From positions 975,501-1,039,500 of the forward strand of contig NZ_CP015614.1 in NCBI RefSeq assembly GCF_000635915.2: 64,000 bases of DNA. Direction: 5' to 3'. Made by a program: the position numbers and the translations under genes. Within the stretch, counting starts at the first letter, position 1, and each line of letters begins with the position of its first letter. This DNA is from Brevundimonas naejangsanensis. Its GTDB lineage: Bacteria > Pseudomonadota > Alphaproteobacteria > Caulobacterales > Caulobacteraceae. Positions 1-6,978 of the stretch are shown here, one piece after another. The notes beneath the pieces were generated by a model. That model searched no databases and was not told the origin of the DNA. It saw only the letters and a program-made list of their open reading frames with translations.

Positions 1-1
1 C

Positions 2-952
2 CTAGCCGACGGCCGATCGACTGATGCAAGGGGGCCGATCCGTGCGGCCGAGGTCATCACCCGACAGCCCTCTAGCTACGATCGCCTTCCTGAGCCGCGG
101 TTGCCTGAACGCGACGCAGCGCCATCACTGGAGGCGGCGCCTGTTTCCGGCGCCCGAGACCCGGATTGGCGGCCGCCGCCGCCGAGATCGGCGGAAATGA
201 GCGCTGCGGATCAGGCTGTGCGTTCGGGTTTGTTCTTCGAAGCCCAGGGCGCCGGACGCTCGCCCCCTGACGTTCAAGCGGCCGCGCCTCTGAGAGGCGA
301 GGGGACTGCGACAAGCCAGGGAGTGGAGTCCGGCTATAGTCGTCATGTGCTGACGGCGCCGCTTTCCCCTTTTGAGCTCAAGGCGGGCGCCGTGGTTCCA
401 GCGGTCCTGTTGAACGGCGTGGATACGACACGGGCGGGCCCGATCGTGGCCGCGGTGACCCAGAACGTCTTCGACACAGTGAGCGGACGCCACCTGCTGA
501 TCCCGCAGGGCGCGCGGTTGATCGGACGTCATGAGGGGGAAAGCGCCTATGGCGACCGACGCGCCTTCCTCATCTGGGATCGTTTGATCCTGCCGAACGG
601 CAAGAGCCTGATCCTTGAAGGCGAACCGGGTGTAGACGCCCAGGGCGTGGTGGGCGTGCGCGGTCAAGTCGATCGGCGACTGCTGCCCCTGTTGGCCGGA
701 ACGCTCCTCGCCGGGGCCGTCACCACCCTGGGACAGATGGCTCGAGAAGACGACAACCGGCGCGATGGAGGGCGCCGCTCAGGCGGTTGGCTCGGCGACG
801 CCGGCGACGCGGCCGCCATTGAGGCCGCGCAGGTCGGAGGCCGCCTGTTGGATCGCGAACTGACTGTCCGGCCTTCGATCCACCTTCGGCAGGGCGCTTC
901 GGTTCGGGTTCTCATCACGCGGGATCTGATCCTGGAGCCGTATCAGCCATGA
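2..952 (+). CDS. trbI: TrbI (VirB10-like) conjugal transfer protein, 5' end cut by window
   Basis: This is the VirB10/TrbI-type component of a type IV secretion channel, which spans the periplasm and couples inner- and outer-membrane parts. The frame is open from base 2 with no stop, so the gene starts left of the window. The 316 codons seen are the proline-rich linker, which includes a TRQPSSYDRLPEP stretch, and the whole C-terminal beta-barrel domain (PLSPFELKAGAVVPAVL, then IPQGARLIG). TrbI is usually near 400 residues, so the missing part should hold the cytoplasmic tail and membrane anchor. Internal TTG/ATG codons are not needed as starts. The stop overlaps the next gene's ATG (ATGA), so the two are probably co-translated. 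Confidence 0.9.
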   Translation, partial: LADGRSTDARGPIRAAEVITRQPSSYDRLPEPRLPERDAAPSLEAAPVSGARDPDWRPPPPRSAEMSAADQAVRSGLFFEAQGAGRSPPDVQAAAPLRGEGTATSQGVESGYSRHVLTAPLSPFELKAGAVVPAVLLNGVDTTRAGPIVAAVTQNVFDTVSGRHLLIPQGARLIGRHEGESAYGDRRAFLIWDRLILPNGKSLILEGEPGVDAQGVVGVRGQVDRRLLPLLAGTLLAGAVTTLGQMAREDDNRRDGGRRSGGWLGDAGDAAAIEAAQVGGRLLDRELTVRPSIHLRQGASVRVLITRDLILEPYQP

Positions 953-1452
953 GACGGCGTCAGATCATTCGCCCTTCGGCGGCGGCGTTGGCGGGCCTCG
1001 CCCTTGCGACGGTCATAGGCCTTGAGATGCGCGGCGCGGCGCCCGCCCTGATTAATGAAACTTCGAGCCTGCCGCGCGGCCTCTATCTGCGCACCCAGGC
1101 TCCGATCCAGCGCGGCTCCGTCGTGGCGCTCGCCCAACCCGCGACGGCCCGCGCCTATCTGACGCGTCTCGGCATGCCGGACGACATCCTCTTGCTCAAA
1201 CGCGTCGCCGCCGTCGAGGGAGACGCCATCTGCGATGAGGGCGGAACAGTCCGGACGCCGGGTCGCCAGGTTCTCAGGCTCGATCGCGATCGGCAGGGCG
1301 CCGTCCTGCCGGCCTGGAGCGAGTGCCGCCTCCTGGAGCGAGATGAGCTTTTTCTGCTCGGCGACACGCTGGAGAGCTTCGACAGCCGCTATTTCGGCCC
1401 TGTCCGAAAAGGGGAGGCGAAGGGGGTCTATCAGGAGGTTCTGACATGGTGA
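949..1452 (+). CDS. traF: TraF-type S26 family conjugation signal peptidase
   Basis: A 167-residue member of the S26 signal peptidase family, resembling TraF of IncP-type transfer systems. In IncP systems TraF matures and cyclises the TrbC pilin. There is one N-terminal membrane segment (about residues 11-30). The catalytic serine is in SSLPRGLY (Ser40) and the lysine general base in LLLKRVAA (Lys84). The later GD(T)LESFDSRYFGPV block is the usual substrate-site motif. The gene overlaps trbI by 4 bp and the following transglycosylase by 7 bp, so all three are in one translationally coupled run. Confidence 0.9.
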   Translation: MRRRQIIRPSAAALAGLALATVIGLEMRGAAPALINETSSLPRGLYLRTQAPIQRGSVVALAQPATARAYLTRLGMPDDILLLKRVAAVEGDAICDEGGTVRTPGRQVLRLDRDRQGAVLPAWSECRLLERDELFLLGDTLESFDSRYFGPVRKGEAKGVYQEVLTW

Positions 1453-2045
1453 GAGTCTGGCTTGCGGCGGCCTTCCTTTTTGGCGCTCCTGCGGCGGCGG
1501 CTGCGCAGTCGATCGATTGGAGCCGTGCCGGCGGCGACCTGTTCGGCCTGCCGCTCGAGGGCGCTGAAGCGTTGCCGATGAACAGCGGCGGTCCGCGCGT
1601 CATTTCGCCGACCCAGCCTTTCGACGACGCCGTGGCGGCGGCGGCGGCGCATCACAACCTGGACCCTAAGTTGCTTCACGCCCTGGTCCTGACGGAGAGC
1701 GCCTATCGGACGGACGCGGTCTCGCCGGCCGGAGCGGCGGGCCTCACCCAGTTGATGCCGGGAACGGCCCTCGATTTGGGGGTCGCAGATCGCTTCGACC
1801 CGGTTGAAAATCTGAAAGGCGGGGCGGACTACCTGGCGCGCCAGATCAACCGTTTCGGGGACCTGAGGCTCGCCTTGGCGGCTTACAACTCAGGGCCGGC
1901 CCGCGTGGCGCGTCTCGGGCGCGTGCCGGACATCGCCGAGACGCGGGCCTATGTGGCCACGGTGATCGATTGTTACCTGGCCTTGGCGGCGGGCCGGTCC
2001 GTGCTGAACTCGCGTCAATGTCGGATCGAAGGAGGGAGGCCATGA
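1446..2045 (+). CDS. Secreted lytic transglycosylase of the transfer system (SLT family)
   Basis: A 199-residue peptidoglycan-cleaving enzyme that probably opens the wall for assembly of the conjugation channel (VirB1-like role). A signal peptide ends near residue 20 (hydrophobic stretch, then AAAAAQS). The SLT/goose-lysozyme fold is clear: catalytic Glu84 in LTESAY, then SPAGAAGLTQLMPGTA and LALAAYNSGPARVAR. Its start lies inside the end of the TraF-type gene. Small transglycosylases beside S26 peptidases are typical of this kind of element. Confidence 0.9.
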   Translation: MVRVWLAAAFLFGAPAAAAAQSIDWSRAGGDLFGLPLEGAEALPMNSGGPRVISPTQPFDDAVAAAAAHHNLDPKLLHALVLTESAYRTDAVSPAGAAGLTQLMPGTALDLGVADRFDPVENLKGGADYLARQINRFGDLRLALAAYNSGPARVARLGRVPDIAETRAYVATVIDCYLALAAGRSVLNSRQCRIEGGRP

Positions 2046-2323
2046 TCCCCCATGCTTCAGGCCAAGAGGCAGAGCCTCTGCCGGACGACGAAGACTTGCT
2101 CACCCGAGCGGAGGCCTCGGACTTTCTGGCCTTGATGGGCATCCGGATGAAGCCGGCGACGCTCGCGCGGATCTGGTCGACGGCGAGCGGCGGGCCGCCC
2201 TGCCGTCATATACGCGCCAAGCCCTACTATCCGCGTGGACTGCTGCGGGAATGGGGGCAAAGCCAGATTTCGGAACTGCGGACAGGGGCGCCTCCGGCGG
2301 CGCAAGGGCGACGTCGTGTCTAG
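2042..2323 (+). CDS. Small DNA-binding protein of the element (helix-turn-helix)
   Basis: A 93-residue protein. I chose ATG 2042 because a strong ribosome site (AAGGAGGGAGG) ends just before it and it overlaps the transglycosylase stop by 4 bp (ATGA). An upstream start at 1970 would overlap far more. Residues 20-80 read as an excisionase/MerR-like winged helix: LTRAEASDFLALMGI, then PATLARIW and PYYPRGLLREW. It is a likely regulator or directionality factor of the element. Similar proteins occur next to transfer genes in alphaproteobacterial elements, but the exact role is unknown. Confidence 0.75.
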   Translation: MIPHASGQEAEPLPDDEDLLTRAEASDFLALMGIRMKPATLARIWSTASGGPPCRHIRAKPYYPRGLLREWGQSQISELRTGAPPAAQGRRRV

Positions 2324-2407
2324 CGCGCTGGAGCGGCGGGACCGGGATGGAAGGCCTGCAGTGAAGCGTCTTCGACGCGGCCCCGCTGCCTGTCAGGGAA
2401 CTGGGCT

Positions 2408-2809
2408 ATGACCTTTCGACTGGACGGAGAGCCCGTCGAGACGGGCGGGCGAGAAGACCGACTCCTGCCCTGGGTCAAGGTCAGGGCGATCGCCGGCATC
2501 AGTCGGACCACCGCTTGGAGGATGCAGAAGACGGGGGACTTTCCAGCGCCGGTGCCGGTGTCTCCTGGGCGGGTGGCTTGGTGGGAGAGCGAACTCACCG
2601 CCTGGAAGGCCGCACGTCGTTTGGCCCTGCCCATGGCTCCGCCCCCGAAACCCCGATCGCCCGGCCGGCTGACGCGGGCTTTAGAACGATCGACATTTTC
2701 GCCCCTTCTTGAACCCTCGCACCCGCCGGTCGTGAAGACCGCCTTGCAGCCGCCTGGACGCAAACGAGATGCGCGGGCGGCCCCTGACCAGTTGAAGTTC
2801 GATTTTTAG
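2408..2809 (+). CDS. AlpA-family regulator
   Basis: A 133-residue protein. Its first 65 residues form an AlpA/MerR-type helix-turn-helix: LLPWVKVRAIAGISRTT, then AWRMQKTGDFPAPVPV, and GRVAWWESELTAWK before the DNA-binding end. AlpA proteins activate or steer excision of prophages and islands. The C-terminal half is proline- and arginine-rich and probably unstructured. It sits 84 bp after the previous small regulator on the same strand, near the element end, a common site for excision control genes. Confidence 0.82.
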   Translation: MTFRLDGEPVETGGREDRLLPWVKVRAIAGISRTTAWRMQKTGDFPAPVPVSPGRVAWWESELTAWKAARRLALPMAPPPKPRSPGRLTRALERSTFSPLLEPSHPPVVKTALQPPGRKRDARAAPDQLKFDF

Positions 2810-2896
2810 ACGCGTCACCTAGGTTCGTCGGGTGAGGCGGGCGCGAGCCGACCGGCGGGCGTCTTGAACCCGTCCATCCAGACGGCGAGAACGGTT

Positions 2897-3111
2897 TCAG
2901 TGATTGGCGTCTTGTGCGCTGAGCGACAGGCCGAGCGTTTGGCAGGCCGCTAGCGCCTTGCCGAGTTCGATCGTCGGTTTGCCGGCTTCCAACTCGCAGA
3001 TGAAGCGGCGTCCAACGCCGGCCCGCTCCGCCAACTGTTGTTGGGTGAGTTTCGCGCCAGGCGTTTAGCGCGCACCAGTCGTCCTAGCCCTGCAATATCC
3101 GGGATCCGCAC
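2897..3111 (-). pseudogene. HipB-like XRE antitoxin gene, frameshifted
   Basis: Read on the minus strand from GTG 3111, the first frame gives DIAGLGRLVRAKRLA. The protein then resumes one frame over at 3052 with KLTQQQLAERAGVGRRF, ICELEAGKPTIELGKALA and a stop at 2897. Joined, this is a textbook HipB/XRE helix-turn-helix antitoxin of about 70 residues, so one indel near 3053-3056 splits it. No HipA-like kinase follows, since the next gene downstream ends at 2809 on the other strand. Either the gene is dead or the base call is wrong. Its GTG is 5 bp after the stop of the gene upstream (3117), suggesting a former two-gene operon. Confidence 0.7.
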
Positions 3112-3116
3112 AGGCG

Positions 3117-3445
3117 CTAGCCTCGAGGGACGGTCCTCCGTTCGGGGGTGATCCGATGATTTAAGGGAAGCGCCAGGGCGCCCGGAGAGGGCTTTGATCT
3201 GTCCGATGGCGATGGTTTTTCAGTCTTCGGGCGGGTGTGCGGTTGCGCCTTCTCGGCCATCTGCGAGCGGCAAACGAGAGAAGGACGGGGCGGGCTGGCG
3301 TCTAGCAAGGCTCGCAAGGCGTTCGACTGGGTAGAGTAGCGAACGAGACGCGAGGCCTTTCGTGCGCCCCCGGCCATGACCAGGCTGATGCGGGAGAGCG
3401 TCGCCGTGGGAGCGGACTTGGAAGGCGGGGGGCTATCTTGCTCAT
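3117..3445 (-). pseudogene. Small element gene with probable homopolymer frameshift
   Basis: ATG 3445 follows a purine-rich GGAAGAAG ribosome site and starts MSKIAP, then runs into a run of six C (minus strand). One extra C would restore a frame that reads on as PPSKSAPTATLSRISL, VMAGGARKASRLVRYSTQS and so on to the stop at 3117, giving about 109 residues. As it stands only the part from ATG 3377 (86 residues) is in that frame, with no good ribosome site. The product is basic and unrecognised. It lies directly downstream of a palindromic promoter region and directly upstream of the broken hipB-like gene. Confidence 0.45.
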
Positions 3446-3452
3446 GGTCTTC

Positions 3453-3466
3453 TTCCCGTACGGGAA
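3453..3466. promoter_or_regulatory. Perfect 14-bp palindrome, probable operator
   Basis: TTCCCGTACGGGAA is identical to its reverse complement and lies 7 bp upstream of the minus-strand start at 3445. On that strand it is preceded by TTGCAT and TATGTG, weak candidates for promoter hexamers. A perfect palindrome between promoter and start is typical of a homodimeric repressor site. The XRE protein encoded two genes downstream is an obvious candidate autorepressor. The binding protein is inferred. Confidence 0.5.
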
Positions 3467-3725
3467 CACATAGCCTACGCGTTAGGAATGCAAAGGCGCG
3501 ATCCTGATCGGGATCATGTTGAGCGCTGAGGCTCAGGATTCTAGCAAGGTCAGCGGGGGCGCGTCGGCGCAGAAGCTCTTGCGCGATACGATGCTCGTCG
3601 CACTCTCCAGTTCAGGCTGTGGGGACTCGCTCTCTCCGGTAAGTAGAGATAACGTCGATTGCTGAGGCTGTGCCGCAGCGGCTTTTCTCTCCGACGTTCG
3701 CGGCAACCAGGCCAAGGGAGGACTC

Positions 3726-3857
3726 ATGTCGAAGAGGTGGGGCCGCGGGCGGCGAGGCTGGTTGCGACGGCTGCTGACGCTGGAAAGCGCGTTGATCGCC
3801 TTGGCGATGGCGATCCTTGCCCTGCTGGCCGTCATGGCGGATGTCGGGGTACCATGA
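3726..3857 (+). CDS. Tiny single-span membrane protein (43 aa), first of an overlapping pair
   Basis: A short frame with a strong ribosome site (AAGGGAGG, 5 bases before ATG 3726). The product starts with a very basic segment, MSKRWGRGRRGWLRR, followed by one hydrophobic helix at about residues 18-37 (ALIALAMAILALLAVM). This gives a cytoplasmic, positively charged N-terminus and one membrane span. Its stop overlaps the start of the next tiny gene (ATGA at 3854-3857), which argues strongly for real, coupled translation. I do not recognise the family. It lies within 500 bp of the putative attachment end of the element. Confidence 0.6.
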   Translation: MSKRWGRGRRGWLRRLLTLESALIALAMAILALLAVMADVGVP

Positions 3858-4039
3858 TCTGGCCGTGGTGGGTTCAGGCGCTGCTGGGCGCCGGGGGCCT
3901 GAGTTGGTGCCTCGACACCTGGGCCAAGCTCCGCACCCGTCCGCCTTGGGCGCCGGCCTTGGTTCCGGTCACCGCCGGATTGACCGTCGTGAGCTTGGTG
4001 CTGCTCGCCGTCGGCCTCTGGCGGTGGGCGATCGGTTGA
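3854..4039 (+). CDS. Tiny two-span membrane protein (61 aa), second of the pair
   Basis: It starts at ATG 3854 inside the stop of the 43-residue gene. The product opens with a tryptophan-rich hydrophobic segment (MIWPWWVQALLGAGG), then a short charged loop (KLRTRPP, residues 25-31), then a second span of about residues 36-58 (VTAGLTVVSLVLLAVGLW). It probably forms a complex with, or is balanced by, the preceding protein. The family is unknown to me. Possible roles are an element-encoded inner-membrane exclusion or entry factor, or a small membrane toxin with a partner; the sequence does not decide between them. Confidence 0.6.
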   Translation: MIWPWWVQALLGAGGLSWCLDTWAKLRTRPPWAPALVPVTAGLTVVSLVLLAVGLWRWAIG

Positions 4040-4195
4040 GTCGGTCTGGCAGCGGGCAGTTGGTCTCACAGCCGGACGCACATGGAGTCTCCTGCCTAAC
4101 CACGAAACGGCCTGTAACGTCGCCGTTTTAAGCGCAATCTTTAAGGTGGGTGTTTTGATGGGTGAGGGGGAAACTTCCCAAATAACCCAATAAAA

Positions 4196-4225
4196 ACAGC
4201 GCGTGTGGCGGACAGGGTGGGATTC
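4196..4225. other. Putative attachment-site end at the tRNA-Ser 3' terminus
   Basis: The change from element genes to chromosomal genes happens at the 3' end of the minus-strand tRNA-Ser(UGA), whose CCA is encoded at 4206-4208. Tyrosine-recombinase elements usually use the last 15-50 bases of the tRNA as the crossover core and restore it on insertion. The second copy of the core would be outside the window, so the exact site cannot be fixed. Confidence 0.35.
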
Positions 4226-4295
4226 GAACCCACGGTAGGCTTCCACCTACGGCGGTTTTCAAGACCGCTGCCTTAAACCACTCGGCCACCTGTCC
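4206..4295 (-). tRNA. tRNA-Ser(UGA)
   Basis: On the minus strand the sequence folds as a class II tRNA. The acceptor is GGACAGG pairing with CCTGTCC, and the anticodon arm is GCGGT-CTTGAAA-ACCGC with anticodon TGA. A long variable arm (TAGGTGGAAGCCTA) and a T arm with GGTTCGAATCC follow, and the CCA is encoded. The element described above lies immediately 3' of it, so it is the likely insertion target. Confidence 0.97.
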
Positions 4296-4359
4296 AGCGC
4301 GACTCGGCGCGCTCGCGTGCATAGCCGTAAAGCTGTCCGCAATCCAAGCGGAAAGCGCG

Positions 4360-5346
4360 TCAGGTCGGCCTCGCGGCTCGTGTGGAGCGGGTGACCAGCC
4401 AGATGCCGCAGCAAACCAGGATCAGGGCGATCAGATAGCTCCATTTGAACATCGACTCGCCCAGGAAGGCGGCGGACAGCGTCACGCCGAAGACGGGGAT
4501 CAGGAAGTTGAAAGCCGCGATCAGGCCGACCGGATGGTGCTTCATCAGCACGCTCCATACGGCGAAGGCGATCGATGACAACAGCGCCAGATAGAGCAAC
4601 AGCGCGGCCGAGGCGGCGTTCAGCGCCTCCAGATGGCCGCCCGCCGCCCACCCGGCGCCGGTCAGGGCGGCGCCGCCGATGAACAGCTGCCAGCCCGTCA
4701 TGATCATGGGATCCAACTGGCGCGAGACGCGCTTGCCGTAGATTGAGGCCGCCGCCAGCACAAAGGCGGCGATGACGATGAAGCCCTCGCCCAGCAGGCT
4801 GAAGTCGAACCCCAGGCCGGCCCCGCCCAGATTGACGACGACCACGCCCAGAAAGCCGATCAGGCAGCCGAGCGCCTTTCGCCCGTTGAGGCGGTCGTCG
4901 GCATACAGATAGTGGGCCAGAACCACGCTGAAGAAGACGCTGGTGGAGTTCATGATCGACGACTTCACGCCGGTCGCGTGCGCAAGGCCGATATAGAAGA
5001 ATACGTACTGGATCGCCGTCTGCGTCAGGCCCAGCAGGGCGACCTGCGCCGTCTGGCGTGGCTCAAGCCTCAGCACGGGCCTCTTCAACGCCGCGGCGAC
5101 GAACAACAGGATCAGTCCCGCCAGGGCGAACCGCCACCCGGCGAAAAGCAACTGGCTGGCGATATCGTCTTTCGCGATGTGCAGCAGGGCGTAGCCGCCC
5201 TTCACCGCGGGAAAGGCGCTGCCCCACAACGCGCAGCACAAAGTAGCGAGAATGAAGACGCCGGAACGGGTCTGATACAGCGATGGGGTCAAGATCGGCT
5301 TCAGCAAGGGGAGGGAAGAAGACGCACGACGTTCCGCCGCGCTCAT
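4360..5346 (-). CDS. DMT-superfamily (EamA) transporter
   Basis: An inner-membrane permease of about 328 residues with ten predicted helices arranged as two EamA repeats; the first begins FILATLCCALWGSAFPAVKG. Members export or import amino acids, nucleotides or other small metabolites, and the substrate cannot be told from sequence. I chose ATG 5346 rather than an upstream TTG at 5370. The C-terminus ends in a basic tail (TRSTRAARP). It is divergent from the rlpA-like gene across 83 bp and convergent toward the tRNA-Ser. Confidence 0.85.
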   Translation of the reverse strand: MSAAERRASSSLPLLKPILTPSLYQTRSGVFILATLCCALWGSAFPAVKGGYALLHIAKDDIASQLLFAGWRFALAGLILLFVAAALKRPVLRLEPRQTAQVALLGLTQTAIQYVFFYIGLAHATGVKSSIMNSTSVFFSVVLAHYLYADDRLNGRKALGCLIGFLGVVVVNLGGAGLGFDFSLLGEGFIVIAAFVLAAASIYGKRVSRQLDPMIMTGWQLFIGGAALTGAGWAAGGHLEALNAASAALLLYLALLSSIAFAVWSVLMKHHPVGLIAAFNFLIPVFGVTLSAAFLGESMFKWSYLIALILVCCGIWLVTRSTRAARPT

Positions 5347-5429
5347 AGGCGCAAACGCGACGTTAACCAAACCGGAAACCGTTCGGCCGCATAAGCAAGG
5401 TCTGTCAGTCGGTCGGAGTGCGTTGAACC

Positions 5430-6311
5430 ATGTGGGCCAGGATCCTGAGAGCGGCGGTCGTCGCCGCCGCCTTTTCGACCCTGGCGGCGTGCGCCAGCTT
5501 GGGCGGAGGGCGCGAGGCGCCGCTGAAGCCGCCTGTCGTCACGGACCCTGCGCCGATCGTTTCGGGAACCATGCGGCCCTATCAGATCCGCGGTCGCTGG
5601 TATCACCCGAAGGAACAGCCCAACTATGACGAGGTGGGTCAGGCCTCGTGGTACGGCTCCTATCACCACGGCCGCTCGACCTCGACGGGCGAGCGTTTCG
5701 ATATGAACGGCCTGACGGCGGCTCACAAGACCTTGCCGCTGCCCAGTCTCGTCGAGGTCACCAACCGGGCGAACGGGCGTCGGGTGATCCTGCGCGTCAA
5801 CGATCGCGGCCCCTTCGTCGACGGGCGAATCATCGACCTGTCGCGCGGGGCGGCTGAGGAATTGGGCCTGCTGAATCAGGGCGTGGGCGAAGTGCGGGTC
5901 CGCTATGTCGGCCGGGCCCCGCGTCAGGGCGGCGAGACGCCGATGCAGCGCGCAGAGGCGACGCCTGCCGGCACCGACTCCGCGCCGAGCCGAGACGCGG
6001 GACCGCGCCCTTATTATGAAGTCGCGACGGCGCCGCCACCCGCACAGGCGCCTGCGCCTCAGCCTGTTCCGTCTTTCGCTGCTCCTGCCGCTGCCTATTG
6101 GGTGCAGGCCGGGGCCTATTCGGATCGGCGCGGCGCGGATCAGGTCGCGCGCCGCCTCGGCGACCGAGCCTCCATCCAGAACCTCGATCGAGACGGCCGA
6201 ACCCTGTTTCGCGTCGTCGTCGGACCCTGGCCCGATGCGACGGCGGCGGAGCGCGCGCGTCAGGCCGTGATTGCGCGCGGTTTCAGCGACGCCCTGTTGA
6301 TAGGCGGCTGA
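5430..6311 (+). CDS. rlpA: RlpA-like septal ring lytic transglycosylase lipoprotein
   Basis: A 293-residue lipoprotein with lipobox LAAC (Cys near residue 22). The double-psi beta-barrel domain (about residues 70-165) contains GQASWYGSYHHGRSTSTGE and VNDRGPFVDGRIIDLSRGAA, the catalytic signature of RlpA, which cleaves glycan strands lacking stem peptides. A proline/alanine-rich linker leads to a C-terminal SPOR domain (YWVQAGAYSDRRGADQVA) that directs such proteins to division septa. It stands just upstream of the tmk-holB-tatD run on the same strand and may share its promoter. Confidence 0.93.
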   Translation: MWARILRAAVVAAAFSTLAACASLGGGREAPLKPPVVTDPAPIVSGTMRPYQIRGRWYHPKEQPNYDEVGQASWYGSYHHGRSTSTGERFDMNGLTAAHKTLPLPSLVEVTNRANGRRVILRVNDRGPFVDGRIIDLSRGAAEELGLLNQGVGEVRVRYVGRAPRQGGETPMQRAEATPAGTDSAPSRDAGPRPYYEVATAPPPAQAPAPQPVPSFAAPAAAYWVQAGAYSDRRGADQVARRLGDRASIQNLDRDGRTLFRVVVGPWPDATAAERARQAVIARGFSDALLIGG

Positions 6312-6351
6312 CGGGTCTTGCGTCCGCCGCGCGGGTCGCCATTGTGCGCGG

Positions 6352-6978
6352 GTGCAGCGAGGCAGATTCATCACGTTCGAAGGCGGCGAAGGCGCCGGCA
6401 AGACCACGCAGGCGCGCCTGCTGGTCGAGCGGCTGCGCGCCGCTGGGCTGGACGTCGTTCAGACGCGGGAGCCGGGAGGCTCGCCGGGCGCCGAGGAAAT
6501 CCGCAACATCGCCGTTTCGGGCGACGCCGACCGCTGGTCCGCGCGAACTGAGACCTTGCTGATGTACGCTGCCCGATCCGACCATCTGGAGCGCACGATC
6601 CGTCCCGCGCTGGAAGCCGGGCGCTGGGTGGTGTGCGATCGCTTCGCGGATTCGAGCCGCGTCTATCAGGGCGCAGGCGGCGGCGCGCCTGAAAGCCTGA
6701 TCGAGGCGCTGGACGCGGCCGTGGTCGACGGCGATCAACCGGACCTGACCCTGGTGTTCGACCTGCCGGTGGATGTGGGGCTGGAACGCGCCTTCGGTCG
6801 CGGCCTGTTCGAGACGCGCTTTGAATCCAAGGGCATGGCCTTCCATCAGAAGCTCCGCGAAGGCTTTCTGGACGTGGCTGAGCGCCACCCCGACCGCTGT
6901 GTCGTCATCGACGCGACGGGCGAGGTCGATGAGGTGTCGCAACGCCTCTGGACGGTGGTGGAGGCGCGGCTGCTTTGA
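6352..6978 (+). CDS. tmk: Thymidylate kinase
   Basis: A 208-residue enzyme that phosphorylates dTMP to dTDP for DNA synthesis. The GTG start at 6352 places the P-loop (FEGGEGAGKTTQARLL) at the normal distance from the N-terminus. The DRFADSSRVYQGAGGG segment is the substrate-binding DR(Y/F) region, and the lid holds RFESKGMAFH. Length is normal. Its stop overlaps the TTG start of holB by 4 bp; tmk-holB-tatD is a widely conserved bacterial order. Confidence 0.95.
   Translation: MQRGRFITFEGGEGAGKTTQARLLVERLRAAGLDVVQTREPGGSPGAEEIRNIAVSGDADRWSARTETLLMYAARSDHLERTIRPALEAGRWVVCDRFADSSRVYQGAGGGAPESLIEALDAAVVDGDQPDLTLVFDLPVDVGLERAFGRGLFETRFESKGMAFHQKLREGFLDVAERHPDRCVVIDATGEVDEVSQRLWTVVEARLL

Larger units (their letters stand above)
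1..4205. mobile_element. End segment of a trb-type integrative conjugative element
   Basis: The segment carries conjugation genes (TrbI, TraF-type peptidase, lytic transglycosylase), two small DNA-binding proteins and decayed genes, and it stops at the 3' end of tRNA-Ser(UGA). Everything to the right is ordinary housekeeping chromosome. Elements that insert into tRNA genes recombine in the 3' part of the tRNA and lie downstream of it. The tRNA is on the minus strand, so the element lies to its left, as seen here. No integrase, relaxase or VirB4/TrbE gene is inside the window. The other end and the second att copy would lie to the left. The boundary at about 4205 is inferred. Confidence 0.72.

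Noticed and set aside
3477..3560. Resemblance between a minus-strand frame here and the end of the hipB-like gene (LSLSAQ)
   Set aside because: Only six residues match and the surrounding DNA does not align, so a duplication cannot be supported.
2..4205. Possible origin of transfer or relaxase gene in the element segment
   Set aside because: I looked for a relaxase motif and a nic-like inverted repeat and saw neither; those genes should lie left of the window.
3533..4246. A 237-codon minus-strand frame across the element end and the tRNA
   Set aside because: It begins inside the tRNA-Ser gene, has no ribosome site and runs antisense to the two tiny membrane-protein genes. The composition is of a GC-rich shadow frame.
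5347..5429. CtrA-type binding half sites (TTAACC) between the DMT transporter and rlpA genes
   Set aside because: A single TTAACC occurs with no second half at the right spacing; too weak to call.
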